A stretch of DNA of 64,000 nucleotides from the NCBI RefSeq assembly GCF_900187645.1, contig NZ_FYEE01000014.1, positions 40,588 to 104,587 of the forward strand, read 5' to 3'. The first letter of the stretch is position 1; each line of letters begins with the position of its first letter. The stretch is from Pseudomonas sp. Irchel 3E20 (GTDB lineage Bacteria; Pseudomonadota; Gammaproteobacteria; Pseudomonadales; Pseudomonadaceae). The notes beneath the pieces are model-generated. The model had not been told where the DNA came from. It saw only the letters and a program-made list of their open reading frames with translations, and made no database searches. Position numbers and translations under genes: made by a program. Positions 43,239 through 52,768 of the stretch are shown here, piece after piece.

Positions 43239-46200
43239 TTACAAATCCGTACTTCCGACTATGGTTTCGATTTGCGCCCGCGTCAGGTCCACCAACAGTT
43301 GCGCCTGTTCCACCCGCAGTTGCAGCTCGAGGTCCTGGGACTGGCGTTGGTAGTCATCCTCCGACAGGGTGGTGCCTGCGTATTGTTCATCCAGGGTGGT
43401 TTGGCGCTTCAGGAAGGACTCGTTCAAGGCGTCGAATGCCGGGCGGTGACTGGTTTGGATGAACTCCACCCAAAAATCCCGACCGACAATGGACTGCAAT
43501 TGCGCCTCGGAGCCCTCCAGGGCACTGACCTGTGCCTGCGCGGCGTCGAGCATGGCGTTAGTGACGTTGGCCAAGGCGTGAAAGCGAAAGCTCTTGGGCT
43601 GCCCTGGCAATTGCAGGCGCTCACGCAGGCCCACCCGGTAGGCCAGGCGCACCTCCACTTCTTCGATCCGCGCCAGTTGGTGAAGCTGCTGCTCCTGGCT
43701 GAGGTCGGCCGTGGTAATGGCATCCCTGCGCTGCTGAATATCGCGCAAGGCGATGCTTTCCACTTCGTCCAGGCGGAACAAGCCCTTGGCCAAGTTGTAG
43801 AGCTGCTCGCCCTCTTCGCCCACCGCGCTGAGCAGGGTCGCGTTGTGCACCATCAAGGTGATTTCCAGGCTGCTGAAAGACAGCGCCGCGCGGTCTTCGC
43901 AGGCAGGCTCGCCGGCCTGTTCGAACAGCCGTGTGCGCAATTGGGTCGACTGCTCGGCCGCCTCCAGCATTTGCCAGATGCGCGCTTGCAGGTCGGGATA
44001 GCTTTCAGCGTCCACATAACTGTTACCCAAACGCTGCAGCAGTTCGAAAAACTCGTCAGCGCCCGGCTCGCGTCGCAGCGCATCCCACAGAGCAGTCTTG
44101 CTCCGGGCGTCTTCACCACTCAGGTTGTTCAGCCAACGCGCCACTGTGCCCCTCTGCCCGGTCGGCTCCACCTCGCCCAAGGTGAAGGTCGCGGGGAGGC
44201 GCCCTTGCACCCATTGTGGGTACTGCTGCTCAACGCGCGGCCAGTAGCCAAGCAGCTGTTGGCGGCTGGCTTCGTTGATGGGGTTGCGCTGCAAAAAGGT
44301 CACACGGTTGATTCTGATGATCGCCTCGGCTTCCTCGGCCGGGGGGGTGAACAGGTAGTCGGGGATTTCGGCGATTTGGTTGTCGCGCAGGTCCAGGGCC
44401 TCCAGCGCCTGGCCGCGCAGGCCCACAGGCCAAACGTCGATACCGGTTTGGTGCAGGTCCAGGCCCAGCAGGTCGCTCAATGGGGAAAAATCCGGCAGCA
44501 CGCCCAAGGGGTTGCGTGCCAGGTTGAGGATTTTCAACTGTGTAAGGCCTGCCAGGGTTTGGGCGCTTGACGCCGTCAGCACCATCCGGTTGCCGGTCAG
44601 GTAAAGCCGGGTCATTTGGCGCATCGAGGCCAGGGGTGCAGGCAGTACGCGCAGGCCATTGTTCATCATGTCCAGCCAGCGCAGCTGGGGGAAGCCACTG
44701 AGAAACGCCTCGCAACTGAAGTGGGTCAGGCCCATGTTGCGCAGTTTCAGGGAGGCGACATGGCTGAAGTTGGCCGACAGGTCCGGCAACTGGCCCACAC
44801 GCAGGTCGTTGAGGTCCAGTTCAAAACCACCCAGTTGGCCATCGCCCAGGCGGATGCGCCGCCCCTGCTGGCGCCAGCACGCCTTGATCCGGCGCACCAC
44901 TTCCTGCTTGGTCCCATCGGGCACAATCTGGATGTGATGCTCACCCGCCTCCACCATCAGGCGTTGTGCAGCCCATTGGTCCAGGGCCTTGGTCAACTGC
45001 TGAAACTCCACCGCGAGCCTTTGCAGCGCGACCTGGGCATTGCGCCCCAGGGATTGCAGCAGGGCATCGACTTGCGCCGGCGAGAAATCCGGATACAACT
45101 CCAGCACTTTGCCACGCAACACGGACGAGCCTGCGCGCCACCATTTCCAGCCGCCACTCAGAGGGTAGCCCACCCGGCCGGCGTCCAGGCGCAGGGGTGG
45201 CTTGAAGAACGCTTTGAGCGGCTGCATGCCCAGCACCTGGGCCGCTTGCCCCCGGGGAATGATTCTGGCCAAGACCCGTTGCCCGAGTTCAGCCCCCTGA
45301 TGCACCGAGGGCACACCCAAGGCCAGGCGCTCGCTGTCGGGCAAGGCGTGTTGTACCGCCTGGTAGAAATCCGTCCAGGCGCAGAGTTCGTTTTCCTGGG
45401 CGTCATAGGCTTTATAGCGCCCGCCCTGCTCCACCAGCACCTTGGTGAACCGCGCCTCGCCGGGCCCGGCGCTGGCACGCAACGGGCCACTGAATTCGTC
45501 GGCGCGCAACTCGATGCGCACACTGGCGCTCCACCCGGGCAGGGTCTGCAGGGTAGCCAACTGCAACCTGCGGGTGTCCGCACTCGCCAGATAATCCAGG
45601 TACAGACCCTCATAGGCGCGGTTCAGGCGCACCTCGCGCTGGTACAGGCGCAGCGCTTCGGCCAAGCGCAACGGCACCGGTTTGGTTTGCTGCGGCTGGG
45701 TAAAGTCCCAGGCTGCCATTTGCAGCTCTTCTGCAGGGCTTACCAGGCTCAGCAACTGCTTGACCACCGCCGCGGGCACAAGGGGAAAACGCGCCATCAA
45801 TAAGTCCACCCGCGGGCCGTCCTTGGCCTGGAGGCTGGCGTAATGGTCGTTGAATAAGCGCACCTTTTGCTGCCTGGCCAAGGTGGCGATTTTTTCGCGC
45901 AGATGCGCCACGCGCGCTTCCATCGGGGCACCGGCCACATCGCCCTCGAACCCCGGGCGCACGCCTGCCCGATCCATGGCGTCAAGCAAATGCCTGAGCA
46001 GGTCCGGGCTACGCACCTGGGCTTCCCAAAGCTGCACCTCACGGGTCGTATCGGGCAACGCCTGCGGCTCGGCATAACGCCACACCGGCTCACCGCTGGC
46101 ATCGAGCAGTTGCAGGCGGGCCTGCCGTGGCCATTGCCCGTATTGGGTGAGGATGTGCAACTGAGTCATGGGGTCGGCGCTGGCATTGAGCGACGGCACA

Positions 46201-48287
46201 TCGCTACCAATGGCGTCGATAAAGGCGTCGATCTGGCGGGCCGACTCAAACCGCGCGATCTGGTCAGCGAGCAAGGGCGGCAACGGCTCGCCTTCGGCAT
46301 GCAAACGCCGCAACAGGCCTTCGTCGAAGCCTCCGATGCGCCGCAGTTGCTCCAGTTGCGCGTCACTGAACGCCGCCACCCGGTGCCCCAGGCGGCGCAT
46401 CAGCAACGACCCCTGCCACGTGCGCGGTTGTTCCAGTTCATGGCTCCAGGCCCCGGTGCCGTTGTGCCGCAACAAAGGCTGATAGGCGTCGGGGCGGGTG
46501 GGGTGTTGGATGCGGTAGCGGCCCGTCAGTGGTTCCTGCGTGACGCCATATAACCTGCCTTCAAGCGCCAGGTAAGCCTGGCCGTTGACCCGGTGCAAGC
46601 CTTGTTCATCGGGCTGCGCGCCGTTGACCAGGGGTACCTCGCGCGCGTAGGGCGCCAGGTCCGGGTGCCACAGCCGCGCTTGGCCGTTGGGCCGTTCCAC
46701 GGGGCGCAGGTTATCGACCTTAGGCGAGGAATGGATCGCGGGCAGCACAGCGGACCCAGCCGCGATAAAGGCAACGTTCAAAGCGACGCTGGAGAGATGG
46801 GCCCACATTTCCCTCAGGTCACCGTCTTCAAAGGCTTCGATGCCCTCGAATGCTTCATCGAGCATCTGCGCGGCGCCGACCGCCAGCAACAGCGGCCCCA
46901 ACACGGGAACGACAAAGGCCGCCAGCATGAAAACGTTCTGCGCCGCGTTGAGAAACCCGGCAAGCCGTTCCAGGCGTGCCTGACGGTCTTCGTCGCCGGT
47001 AGGCACCGCCAGCACCCGGGCATCGGCAAACACCTTGTTGACCTGGCGCTGGGCCAGCAACTGCCAGAGGTCGCCGACCAAGGGCACTTCAGTCATGGGC
47101 AGCGCCGCAGGACGAGGGCCAAGCGGGTAATCCTGGGTCGCATCCGACTGCTCGGCAGGTTGGTACAAGCGGTTGAAACGCTCGAAGAAACGCCCCTGCT
47201 CACGCACTGGAATGAAACGGCTGAAAAAGCGTCGGTAGGCGCCGCTGTGCAGGCGCGTGCGCAAATCGGCCATGAACTCGGCGCTGGAGGCGTACTCCTT
47301 GAAGGGTTGCTGCGGGTCGCCGGGCAGATAGGCCAGCACCCGCTCGACCCGCTCGCTGCCTTCGCGGGCCGGCCCCAGCAGCAAGGGCCCGATCAGCTCC
47401 ACATCCAGAACCTTGAAGGCGGTGGCCACCACCGCGCGACCGTCGAGCCGCGCCTCACCCGGCGCCCTCAACCACTGCTGAAGCATCTGGTAGGCCTGGC
47501 TGCCGATCCCCACGCCGGCACCTTGCAGGCCCCCGATCTCGGTACTCAGGGTCAGCAGCTGTCGATGGTGCTCGCGCAGTTGTTCGTTGAGTTCGGTGCG
47601 GGCCTGGGCGTCGGGCGGCAGCACAATACTTTGCAAATGTTCCTGATAGCGTCGGCCCAGGTCCAGGCGTCGGCACAGCCCTGCGAAAGCCTCGGGCGCC
47701 AGCGCCACGGCCTGGCTGGAGACAGCGGCGTAATCGGCCAGGATCGCGCCGTCATAGCTGCTCCAGCGGGTAATCACTCGGCAGTCATGGCAAGCACTGG
47801 CCTGCTCGTCTTCGGGGGCGAAGTTGGCCAGTGCCGCTTCCAGCAGGGAGATGCCTCGGTAGAGGTAGTGGCTGGCGGGGTCGTCCTGACGCTCGAAGAC
47901 CAATGCGCCGAACAGGTCGTCGCGCCCCTTGAAGCCATACTTGCGAGCGAAAAACACCTGGCGCACATCCAGGGCCAGGCCGAATTCGTTCTGGATCGCT
48001 TGGGTTAACAGGGGCTCGGCGAAGGCCATGATGTCTTGCACCGCACCCAGTTGGCGGTCGATACGGTTCAACGTGGCGTGGTATTGACCATGCCGGGCCA
48101 GCAACGCAGTGCGCGCGCCGTGGCTGGCGCGCCGATACCACGTGGGCAGCGTAAGGCTGTGCTCGGCCAAAGCTTGCTGACGGTGGGTGGCGGCGGCGCT
48201 GTACCAGGCCGGCAAGCGGCTTTTGAGCAGGTCGTAATGCAGGCTGGCGGGCGCGGAGTCGGTGTTCCGGCTAATCGGTTGGGGCAT
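43239..48287 (-). CDS. LRR-NEL E3 ubiquitin ligase-like toxin with DUF6543 region
   Basis: 1682 residues from the ATG at 48287 (AAGGA eight bases upstream; an ATG three codons earlier is possible). The N-terminal region (HYDLLKSRLPAWY, then AFVVPVLGPLLLAVGAAQ near 460) resembles DUF6543/dermonecrotic-toxin-like proteins. Leucine-rich repeats occupy about 1180-1320 (LDMMNNGLRVLP, LKILNLARNPLGVLP, LEALDLRDNQIAEIP). The C-terminus matches the NEL domain of IpaH/SspH effectors, with the catalytic CxD motif in ACEDRAALSF (Cys1463). NEL enzymes ubiquitinate eukaryotic proteins, so this is probably a host-directed effector. No signal peptide; delivery route unknown. Flanking genes are anaerobic-metabolism genes. 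Confidence 0.85.
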   Translation of the reverse strand: MPQPISRNTDSAPASLHYDLLKSRLPAWYSAAATHRQQALAEHSLTLPTWYRRASHGARTALLARHGQYHATLNRIDRQLGAVQDIMAFAEPLLTQAIQNEFGLALDVRQVFFARKYGFKGRDDLFGALVFERQDDPASHYLYRGISLLEAALANFAPEDEQASACHDCRVITRWSSYDGAILADYAAVSSQAVALAPEAFAGLCRRLDLGRRYQEHLQSIVLPPDAQARTELNEQLREHHRQLLTLSTEIGGLQGAGVGIGSQAYQMLQQWLRAPGEARLDGRAVVATAFKVLDVELIGPLLLGPAREGSERVERVLAYLPGDPQQPFKEYASSAEFMADLRTRLHSGAYRRFFSRFIPVREQGRFFERFNRLYQPAEQSDATQDYPLGPRPAALPMTEVPLVGDLWQLLAQRQVNKVFADARVLAVPTGDEDRQARLERLAGFLNAAQNVFMLAAFVVPVLGPLLLAVGAAQMLDEAFEGIEAFEDGDLREMWAHLSSVALNVAFIAAGSAVLPAIHSSPKVDNLRPVERPNGQARLWHPDLAPYAREVPLVNGAQPDEQGLHRVNGQAYLALEGRLYGVTQEPLTGRYRIQHPTRPDAYQPLLRHNGTGAWSHELEQPRTWQGSLLMRRLGHRVAAFSDAQLEQLRRIGGFDEGLLRRLHAEGEPLPPLLADQIARFESARQIDAFIDAIGSDVPSLNASADPMTQLHILTQYGQWPRQARLQLLDASGEPVWRYAEPQALPDTTREVQLWEAQVRSPDLLRHLLDAMDRAGVRPGFEGDVAGAPMEARVAHLREKIATLARQQKVRLFNDHYASLQAKDGPRVDLLMARFPLVPAAVVKQLLSLVSPAEELQMAAWDFTQPQQTKPVPLRLAEALRLYQREVRLNRAYEGLYLDYLASADTRRLQLATLQTLPGWSASVRIELRADEFSGPLRASAGPGEARFTKVLVEQGGRYKAYDAQENELCAWTDFYQAVQHALPDSERLALGVPSVHQGAELGQRVLARIIPRGQAAQVLGMQPLKAFFKPPLRLDAGRVGYPLSGGWKWWRAGSSVLRGKVLELYPDFSPAQVDALLQSLGRNAQVALQRLAVEFQQLTKALDQWAAQRLMVEAGEHHIQIVPDGTKQEVVRRIKACWRQQGRRIRLGDGQLGGFELDLNDLRVGQLPDLSANFSHVASLKLRNMGLTHFSCEAFLSGFPQLRWLDMMNNGLRVLPAPLASMRQMTRLYLTGNRMVLTASSAQTLAGLTQLKILNLARNPLGVLPDFSPLSDLLGLDLHQTGIDVWPVGLRGQALEALDLRDNQIAEIPDYLFTPPAEEAEAIIRINRVTFLQRNPINEASRQQLLGYWPRVEQQYPQWVQGRLPATFTLGEVEPTGQRGTVARWLNNLSGEDARSKTALWDALRREPGADEFFELLQRLGNSYVDAESYPDLQARIWQMLEAAEQSTQLRTRLFEQAGEPACEDRAALSFSSLEITLMVHNATLLSAVGEEGEQLYNLAKGLFRLDEVESIALRDIQQRRDAITTADLSQEQQLHQLARIEEVEVRLAYRVGLRERLQLPGQPKSFRFHALANVTNAMLDAAQAQVSALEGSEAQLQSIVGRDFWVEFIQTSHRPAFDALNESFLKRQTTLDEQYAGTTLSEDDYQRQSQDLELQLRVEQAQLLVDLTRAQIETIVGSTDL

Positions 48288-48383
48288 TGAGCTCATCCTT
48301 GATGGAGGGTAAAGCCGCCAGCCTACTCACTGTCCCGCCCGCAAAAACCTAAGTATCCACCGCCCGCATCCACCGCCACGCTG

Positions 48384-48857
48384 TTAGCCGGCGCTGGCCA
48401 GGCCCTTGCCCGCACGCTCCAGGTTGCGCCACAGCCAGGGCGGCAATACGTCCGGGTCGAGGCTGTCGATAAGGTTTTTCAGGGCCAGGCCCAGTTCGGT
48501 ATCGCCCTCGATCACCAGGCGCCTGCGAAAGAACAGGGTGTCCGGGTCCTCCTGTCGGCTGGCCAGCAACAGGAACTCGCGCCAGTTGCCGCGGATGGTC
48601 ACCTGGGCCTCGGCCTGGCGGGCGATGCGCAGGCCATCACGGGCCAGGGTCACGTACCAGCGCAAGCCCAGGTCAGCCACGTGCAGGCACATCCAGCGCC
48701 CGCGCAGCAGCTCGAACTCGCCGTCACGCAACGGCTCGGCGAAGCAACGGTTGAGGGCCTGCTGCAACACCAGTCGCTGCACCCCGAACGGCACACGGCG
48801 CGCCAGTGGCAGCACGCGGTCGGCGCCCTTGAGCAGCCAGGCTTTGCGGATCAACAC
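48384..48857 (-). CDS. ubiT: SCP2-domain protein for oxygen-independent ubiquinone synthesis
   Basis: 157 residues, GTG start overlapping the ubiV stop by 7 bases. SCP2-like lipid-binding fold (WYVTLARDGLRIARQAEAQV, FRRRLVIEGDTELGLALKNL). UbiT is thought to carry ubiquinone precursors for the anaerobic hydroxylation pathway. Operon ubiU-ubiV-ubiT. Confidence 0.92.
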   Translation of the reverse strand: MLIRKAWLLKGADRVLPLARRVPFGVQRLVLQQALNRCFAEPLRDGEFELLRGRWMCLHVADLGLRWYVTLARDGLRIARQAEAQVTIRGNWREFLLLASRQEDPDTLFFRRRLVIEGDTELGLALKNLIDSLDPDVLPPWLWRNLERAGKGLASAG

Positions 48858-49741
48858 AGGCCCACCTCCTCAACCCGCAGCATGCCGGCCTGGCCGTGCC
48901 AGTAGCCGTTGCAGCCGTCGACGAACAGCGGCGGCGGCGCGCCTTCGCGCACCCGTTGATAGGCCGCAACCACCTCGGCCATGCCTTGGGCCCGCGGGCT
49001 CAAGCGCAGCAAGTCAGCGCCGCAGGCCACCAGCGCCGGGTAGTCGGCCAACAGGTTGGTGATCTGGGCAGACATCGTCTGGATCCCGTTGATCGTGAAC
49101 AGGGCCTGGCCTTCCTGGCTGGTCAGGGCCAGGCCGTCGGGGTAGTTGATGCAACAGAAATCGCAGTCGTCCTTGGGCTTGTTTTCCGCCCGCGCCGTGA
49201 AGCAGCGCGCCGAATAGGCCAGGGGCAGGTGGCCGTAGGCGAAGATTTCCACTTCGGGCAGCGTGCGGCCCATTTCACCGAGCTGGTCCAACACATCGCG
49301 GATCAACCCTTGGGAGCATTCCACCGGCGGCACCCAGCGGATCATGCCGGCGTCCTGCAATTGCCCCAGCGCATGGCCGTTGTACATGTTCAGCGCCGGG
49401 CCGGCGACGAAGGGCAGCTTGCGTTCGGCAAGGAACTGCACCGCGCCCATGTCGTTGGCCTCCACCAGGAGCTGGCCGTTGTCGCACAGGCGGCGCAGGC
49501 TCGACAGCTCGGAGGCGGCCTCGATCAGGGTCAGGCTCGACAGCACGATCTGCGCCGGGCTGCATTGCTGCAACTCACGCCCCAGGCCCAGCCATTGATC
49601 CAGGGAAAACGCGCGGCGCTTGGAGCACACGGTTTCCCCCAGGTAAATCACGTCCAGGGGCAAGGCCGACATCTCGGCGTAAAACTGCCCCAGTTGTACT
49701 TTGTCCCAGTAATACAGGACCGGTCCCAGGCTGAGCTTCAT
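48851..49741 (-). CDS. ubiV: U32-family protein for oxygen-independent ubiquinone hydroxylation
   Basis: 296 residues. The four [4Fe-4S] cysteines of UbiV are present: Cys39 in ETVCSKRR, then the group in RCFTARAENKPKDDCDFCC. Together with UbiU it hydroxylates ubiquinone precursors without oxygen. It starts 11 bases after ubiU. Ubiquinone feeds NarI. Confidence 0.95.
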   Translation of the reverse strand: MKLSLGPVLYYWDKVQLGQFYAEMSALPLDVIYLGETVCSKRRAFSLDQWLGLGRELQQCSPAQIVLSSLTLIEAASELSSLRRLCDNGQLLVEANDMGAVQFLAERKLPFVAGPALNMYNGHALGQLQDAGMIRWVPPVECSQGLIRDVLDQLGEMGRTLPEVEIFAYGHLPLAYSARCFTARAENKPKDDCDFCCINYPDGLALTSQEGQALFTINGIQTMSAQITNLLADYPALVACGADLLRLSPRAQGMAEVVAAYQRVREGAPPPLFVDGCNGYWHGQAGMLRVEEVGLC

Positions 49742-49752
49742 GTGCCCTCCCC

Positions 49753-50748
49753 TTATTGCCATGAGCGATGGTAAGCGCCGAGGGTGGTCTGGTTGCCCTC
49801 GGACAACCCGGCCAGCACCTGGCGCCATTGATCCTTGACCGCAAAGGTCGCGGGCGAAGCGCGATGGGCGTCCAGCGCGGTACGCCAGACCCGCGTGACC
49901 TGCTCGACATAGGCCGGGCTGCGTTGGCGGCCTTCGATCTTCACCGCCACCACGCCCATGGCCTTGAGTTGCGGCAGCAGGTCCAGGGTGTCGAGGCTGG
50001 TGGGTTCTTCCAGGGCATGGAAGCGCTTGCCGTTGACCAGGAAACGGCCCTTGCACAGGGTCGGGTAACCGGCGGGCTCATCGGCGCTGTAGCGGTCGAT
50101 CAGCACCTCGCTCAGGCGCGCGCTCAAGCCCTCGGCATCCTCGCTCCAGCGCACGGCCTTGGCCGGCGAGCAGACGCCGCACAGGTTCGGTGATTCGCCG
50201 GTGATGTAGGAGGACAGGTGGCAGCGCCCCTCGGCCATGATGCACAGGCTACCGAAGGCGAACACTTCGATGGGCACCGTGGTGCTGGCCGCCACTTGCT
50301 TGACCTGGGCCAGGGACAGCACCCGGGGCAGCACGGCGCGGCGGATGCCATAGCGCTCGGCATAGAACTTGAGGGCCGAGGCGTTGGTGGCCGAGCCTTG
50401 CACCGACAGGTGCAGCCCCAGGTTGGGGTGGCGCTGGCTGGCGTAGTGCAGCACGCCGGGGTCAGCGGTAATCATGGCGTCCACGCCAAAGTCGGCGGCG
50501 CGGTCCACCGCCCGTTGCCAGCGCTCCCAGCCGCGCGGTTGCGGGTAGGTGTTGACCGCCACCAGCAGCTTGCGTTTGTGCTCGCGGATATGGGCGACGG
50601 CGGCGTCGAACTGCTTGTCGTCCATGTTCAGCCCGGCGAAATGCCGGGCATTGGTGTCATCTCGAAAACCCACATAAACGGCATCGGCGCCTTGGCGCAC
50701 GGCCGCCTTGAGCGAAGGCAGGTTGCCTGCCGGGCAGACCAGTTGCAT
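49753..50748 (-). CDS. ubiU: U32-family protein for oxygen-independent ubiquinone hydroxylation
   Basis: 331 residues beginning MQLVCPAGNLPSLKAAVRQG. The U32 cysteines are in SLCIMAEGRC, LCGVCSPA and TLCKGRF. It works as a heterodimer with UbiV. An ANR box at class II distance upstream fits anaerobic induction. Confidence 0.95.
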   Translation of the reverse strand: MQLVCPAGNLPSLKAAVRQGADAVYVGFRDDTNARHFAGLNMDDKQFDAAVAHIREHKRKLLVAVNTYPQPRGWERWQRAVDRAADFGVDAMITADPGVLHYASQRHPNLGLHLSVQGSATNASALKFYAERYGIRRAVLPRVLSLAQVKQVAASTTVPIEVFAFGSLCIMAEGRCHLSSYITGESPNLCGVCSPAKAVRWSEDAEGLSARLSEVLIDRYSADEPAGYPTLCKGRFLVNGKRFHALEEPTSLDTLDLLPQLKAMGVVAVKIEGRQRSPAYVEQVTRVWRTALDAHRASPATFAVKDQWRQVLAGLSEGNQTTLGAYHRSWQ

Positions 50749-50851
50749 GGTTGATCCTCATCAGAACCCAGGTCGGCACCGGCCCGCCCCCGAAGGTGCC
50801 CGCGCCGGCGAAAAATCCGTGGCCAGCATAACCAGCGCCCACGCGCCGACC

Positions 50852-50865
50852 TTGACCACAATCAA
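50852..50865 (-). promoter_or_regulatory. ANR/Dnr box of ubiUVT
   Basis: TTGACCACAATCAA; the centre predicts a start near 50817 with a TATGCT -10 at 50830-50825. It lies in the gap after moeA1. Confidence 0.87.
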
Positions 50866-50871
50866 GTGCGC

Positions 50872-52107
50872 CTACTGCAACAGCTCGGCAAACGCCAGGA
50901 ACGGCACCGGTTCACCCAGGCTCAATACCTGGCCGCGCTCCACCAGCGCCAGGCCGTCGGCCCAGCACGCGGCGCTGAGCATGGCCGAGCTTTGCTGGGG
51001 ATGCAGGGCCACGCTCAGTTGCCCCGAAGCATTGGCGGCGAGCCGGGCGCGCAGGTATTGACGGCGTTTGTTGGCGTTCAACCAAGAAAAATCCGCCGCC
51101 ACCCACACGGCCTGCGGCATCAGGTCACACAGGCCTTGAGCCTTGCGCACGAACGGGCGCAGCACCACCAGCGCGGTAATCAGCGCCGCCGACGGATTGC
51201 CCGGCAGGCCGACCCACGGCGTGCCTGCCACCTCGCCAAAGGCCAGCGGCTTGCCCGGTTGGATCGCCAAACGCCACAGGTCGAGGCTGCCCACCTCGGC
51301 GATGGCGTGCTTGAGATGGTCCTCCTCGCCCACCGAAACGCCACCGGAGGTCAGCAGCAGGTCGCACTCCGCCGCGGCCCGGCGCAAGGCTTCGCAACTG
51401 GCGGCCAGGGCATCGGGCATCACCCCGTAATCCACCACCTCCACGCCCCAGCCGCGCAGGATGGCGCCCAGGCAATGGCGGTTGCTGTTGTAGATCTGCC
51501 CCGGGGCCAGCGGCTCGCCGGGTTCGCGCAACTCATCGCCGCTGCTCAACAGGCCCACCCGCAACGGCTGGTAGACCTCCAGGCGAGTCACCCCGGCGCC
51601 GGCCAGCAGGCCGATTTCCTGGGCGCGCAAGCGCTTGCCCGCCGCCAACAGGCGTTCGCCCCGGTGCACCTCTTCGCCCTCCTTGCGCACGTGCTCGCCC
51701 AGGGTGACCGCCGGCAACCAGACGCGCTGGCCATCGACCTGGCAGCGCTCCTGCGGCACCACGGTATCGGCCCCCGGCGGCAACGGCGCGCCGGTGAAAA
51801 TCCGCACCACCTGCCCCACCGGCAGCGGCGCGGCGGCATCATCCCCGGCGGCGATGCGCCCGGCCACGGGCAAGTAACCGCCCCCGGCAGGCAGGTCGGC
51901 GGCGCGCAGGGCGTAGCCGTCCATGGCGCTGTTGTCCCAGGCCGGCAGGTTCATCGGGCTGCGTACCTCCGCCGCCAACACCCGGCCCAGGGCGTGGCTG
52001 AGGGCGACGTAGTGCACCGCTGGCGCGGCCGGCGCCTGGCTGAGCAAATGGGCGATGGCTTCGTCCACCGGCAGTAGATGGCCGCTGTCGCACACCGACA
52101 GGCTCAC
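50872..52107 (-). CDS. moeA: Molybdopterin molybdenumtransferase
   Basis: 411 residues from a GTG overlapping the moaB stop (GTGA), which gives the normal MoeA length; a longer reading into moaB is rejected. Motifs: LPAWDNSAMDGYAL, FTGAPLPPGADTVVP, LLTSGGVSVGE and GLPGNPSAAL. It inserts molybdate into adenylylated molybdopterin. The moeA1/moaB1 pair beside ubiUVT has the same order as in P. aeruginosa and should supply Moco for NarG. Confidence 0.95.
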   Translation of the reverse strand: MSLSVCDSGHLLPVDEAIAHLLSQAPAAPAVHYVALSHALGRVLAAEVRSPMNLPAWDNSAMDGYALRAADLPAGGGYLPVAGRIAAGDDAAAPLPVGQVVRIFTGAPLPPGADTVVPQERCQVDGQRVWLPAVTLGEHVRKEGEEVHRGERLLAAGKRLRAQEIGLLAGAGVTRLEVYQPLRVGLLSSGDELREPGEPLAPGQIYNSNRHCLGAILRGWGVEVVDYGVMPDALAASCEALRRAAAECDLLLTSGGVSVGEEDHLKHAIAEVGSLDLWRLAIQPGKPLAFGEVAGTPWVGLPGNPSAALITALVVLRPFVRKAQGLCDLMPQAVWVAADFSWLNANKRRQYLRARLAANASGQLSVALHPQQSSAMLSAACWADGLALVERGQVLSLGEPVPFLAFAELLQ

Positions 52108-52658
52108 GGCCGTGACTCGCAAGCGCCGACCAGAGCCTCGCCCTGGGGCTTGAGGTGTGGGGCGAAATTGCACGGGCCGGTGCGGCTGTCCAATTGCTCG
52201 CCGAGGATCTTCGTCCACGCCGTGCGGCACGCCCCGGGCGAACCGGGCATGCAGCACACCAGCACGCCATTGCTGAGCCCGGCCAGGGCCCGCGATTGCA
52301 GGCTGGACATGCCGATTTCTGCCAGCGAGACCTGGCGGAATAACTCGCCGAAACCGTCCACCTGCTTATCCAACAACGGCTGCACCGCTTGGGGGGTGTT
52401 GTCCCGGGCGGTGAAGCCAGTGCCGCCGGTCATCAACACCACTTGCACCGCCGGGTCGGCAATCCATTGGGAAACCCGTGCGCGGATCTGGTAGATATCA
52501 TCGATCACCAACCCTCGGTCCACCAGGCGATGCCCGGCCGCTTGCAGCAAATCCACCAGGGTTTGCCCGGAGGTATCGGTGGCCAGGGTGCGGGTGTCGC
52601 TGATGGTCAGCACGGCGATGTTCAGGGGTTGGAAGGTGCGTTGCGCCAGATGGGCCAT
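52104..52658 (-). CDS. moaB: Molybdopterin adenylyltransferase-type protein
   Basis: 184 residues from the ATG at 52658 with GGAAG upstream. MPT-binding motif LMTGGTGFTARDNTP and a later MPGSPGACRTAW. It adenylylates or scaffolds molybdopterin ahead of MoeA. A NarL-type palindrome lies 65-80 bases upstream. Confidence 0.93.
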   Translation of the reverse strand: MAHLAQRTFQPLNIAVLTISDTRTLATDTSGQTLVDLLQAAGHRLVDRGLVIDDIYQIRARVSQWIADPAVQVVLMTGGTGFTARDNTPQAVQPLLDKQVDGFGELFRQVSLAEIGMSSLQSRALAGLSNGVLVCCMPGSPGACRTAWTKILGEQLDSRTGPCNFAPHLKPQGEALVGACESRP

Positions 52659-52722
52659 GTGAGAGTCTTCCCATTGCAAAGAATATTGGCCAAAGCCTGC
52701 ACCCGTGGGCCGGGCGCGGCTA

Positions 52723-52738
52723 TTCCTCCAAGGAGGTA
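52723..52738 (-). promoter_or_regulatory. NarL-type 7-2-7 palindrome upstream of moaB1
   Basis: Leftward: TACCTCC-TT-GGAGGAA, close to the sites at narK1 and after narL. It suggests nitrate control of moaB1-moeA1. Confidence 0.6.
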
Positions 52739-52768
52739 TGCCCGCAGGCTGTGGTTGTGCAAGCGGGC

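Noticed and set aside
52108..52257. N-terminal extension of moeA into moaB
   Set aside because: The added residues are basic and unlike MoeA; the GTG overlapping the moaB stop gives the family length.
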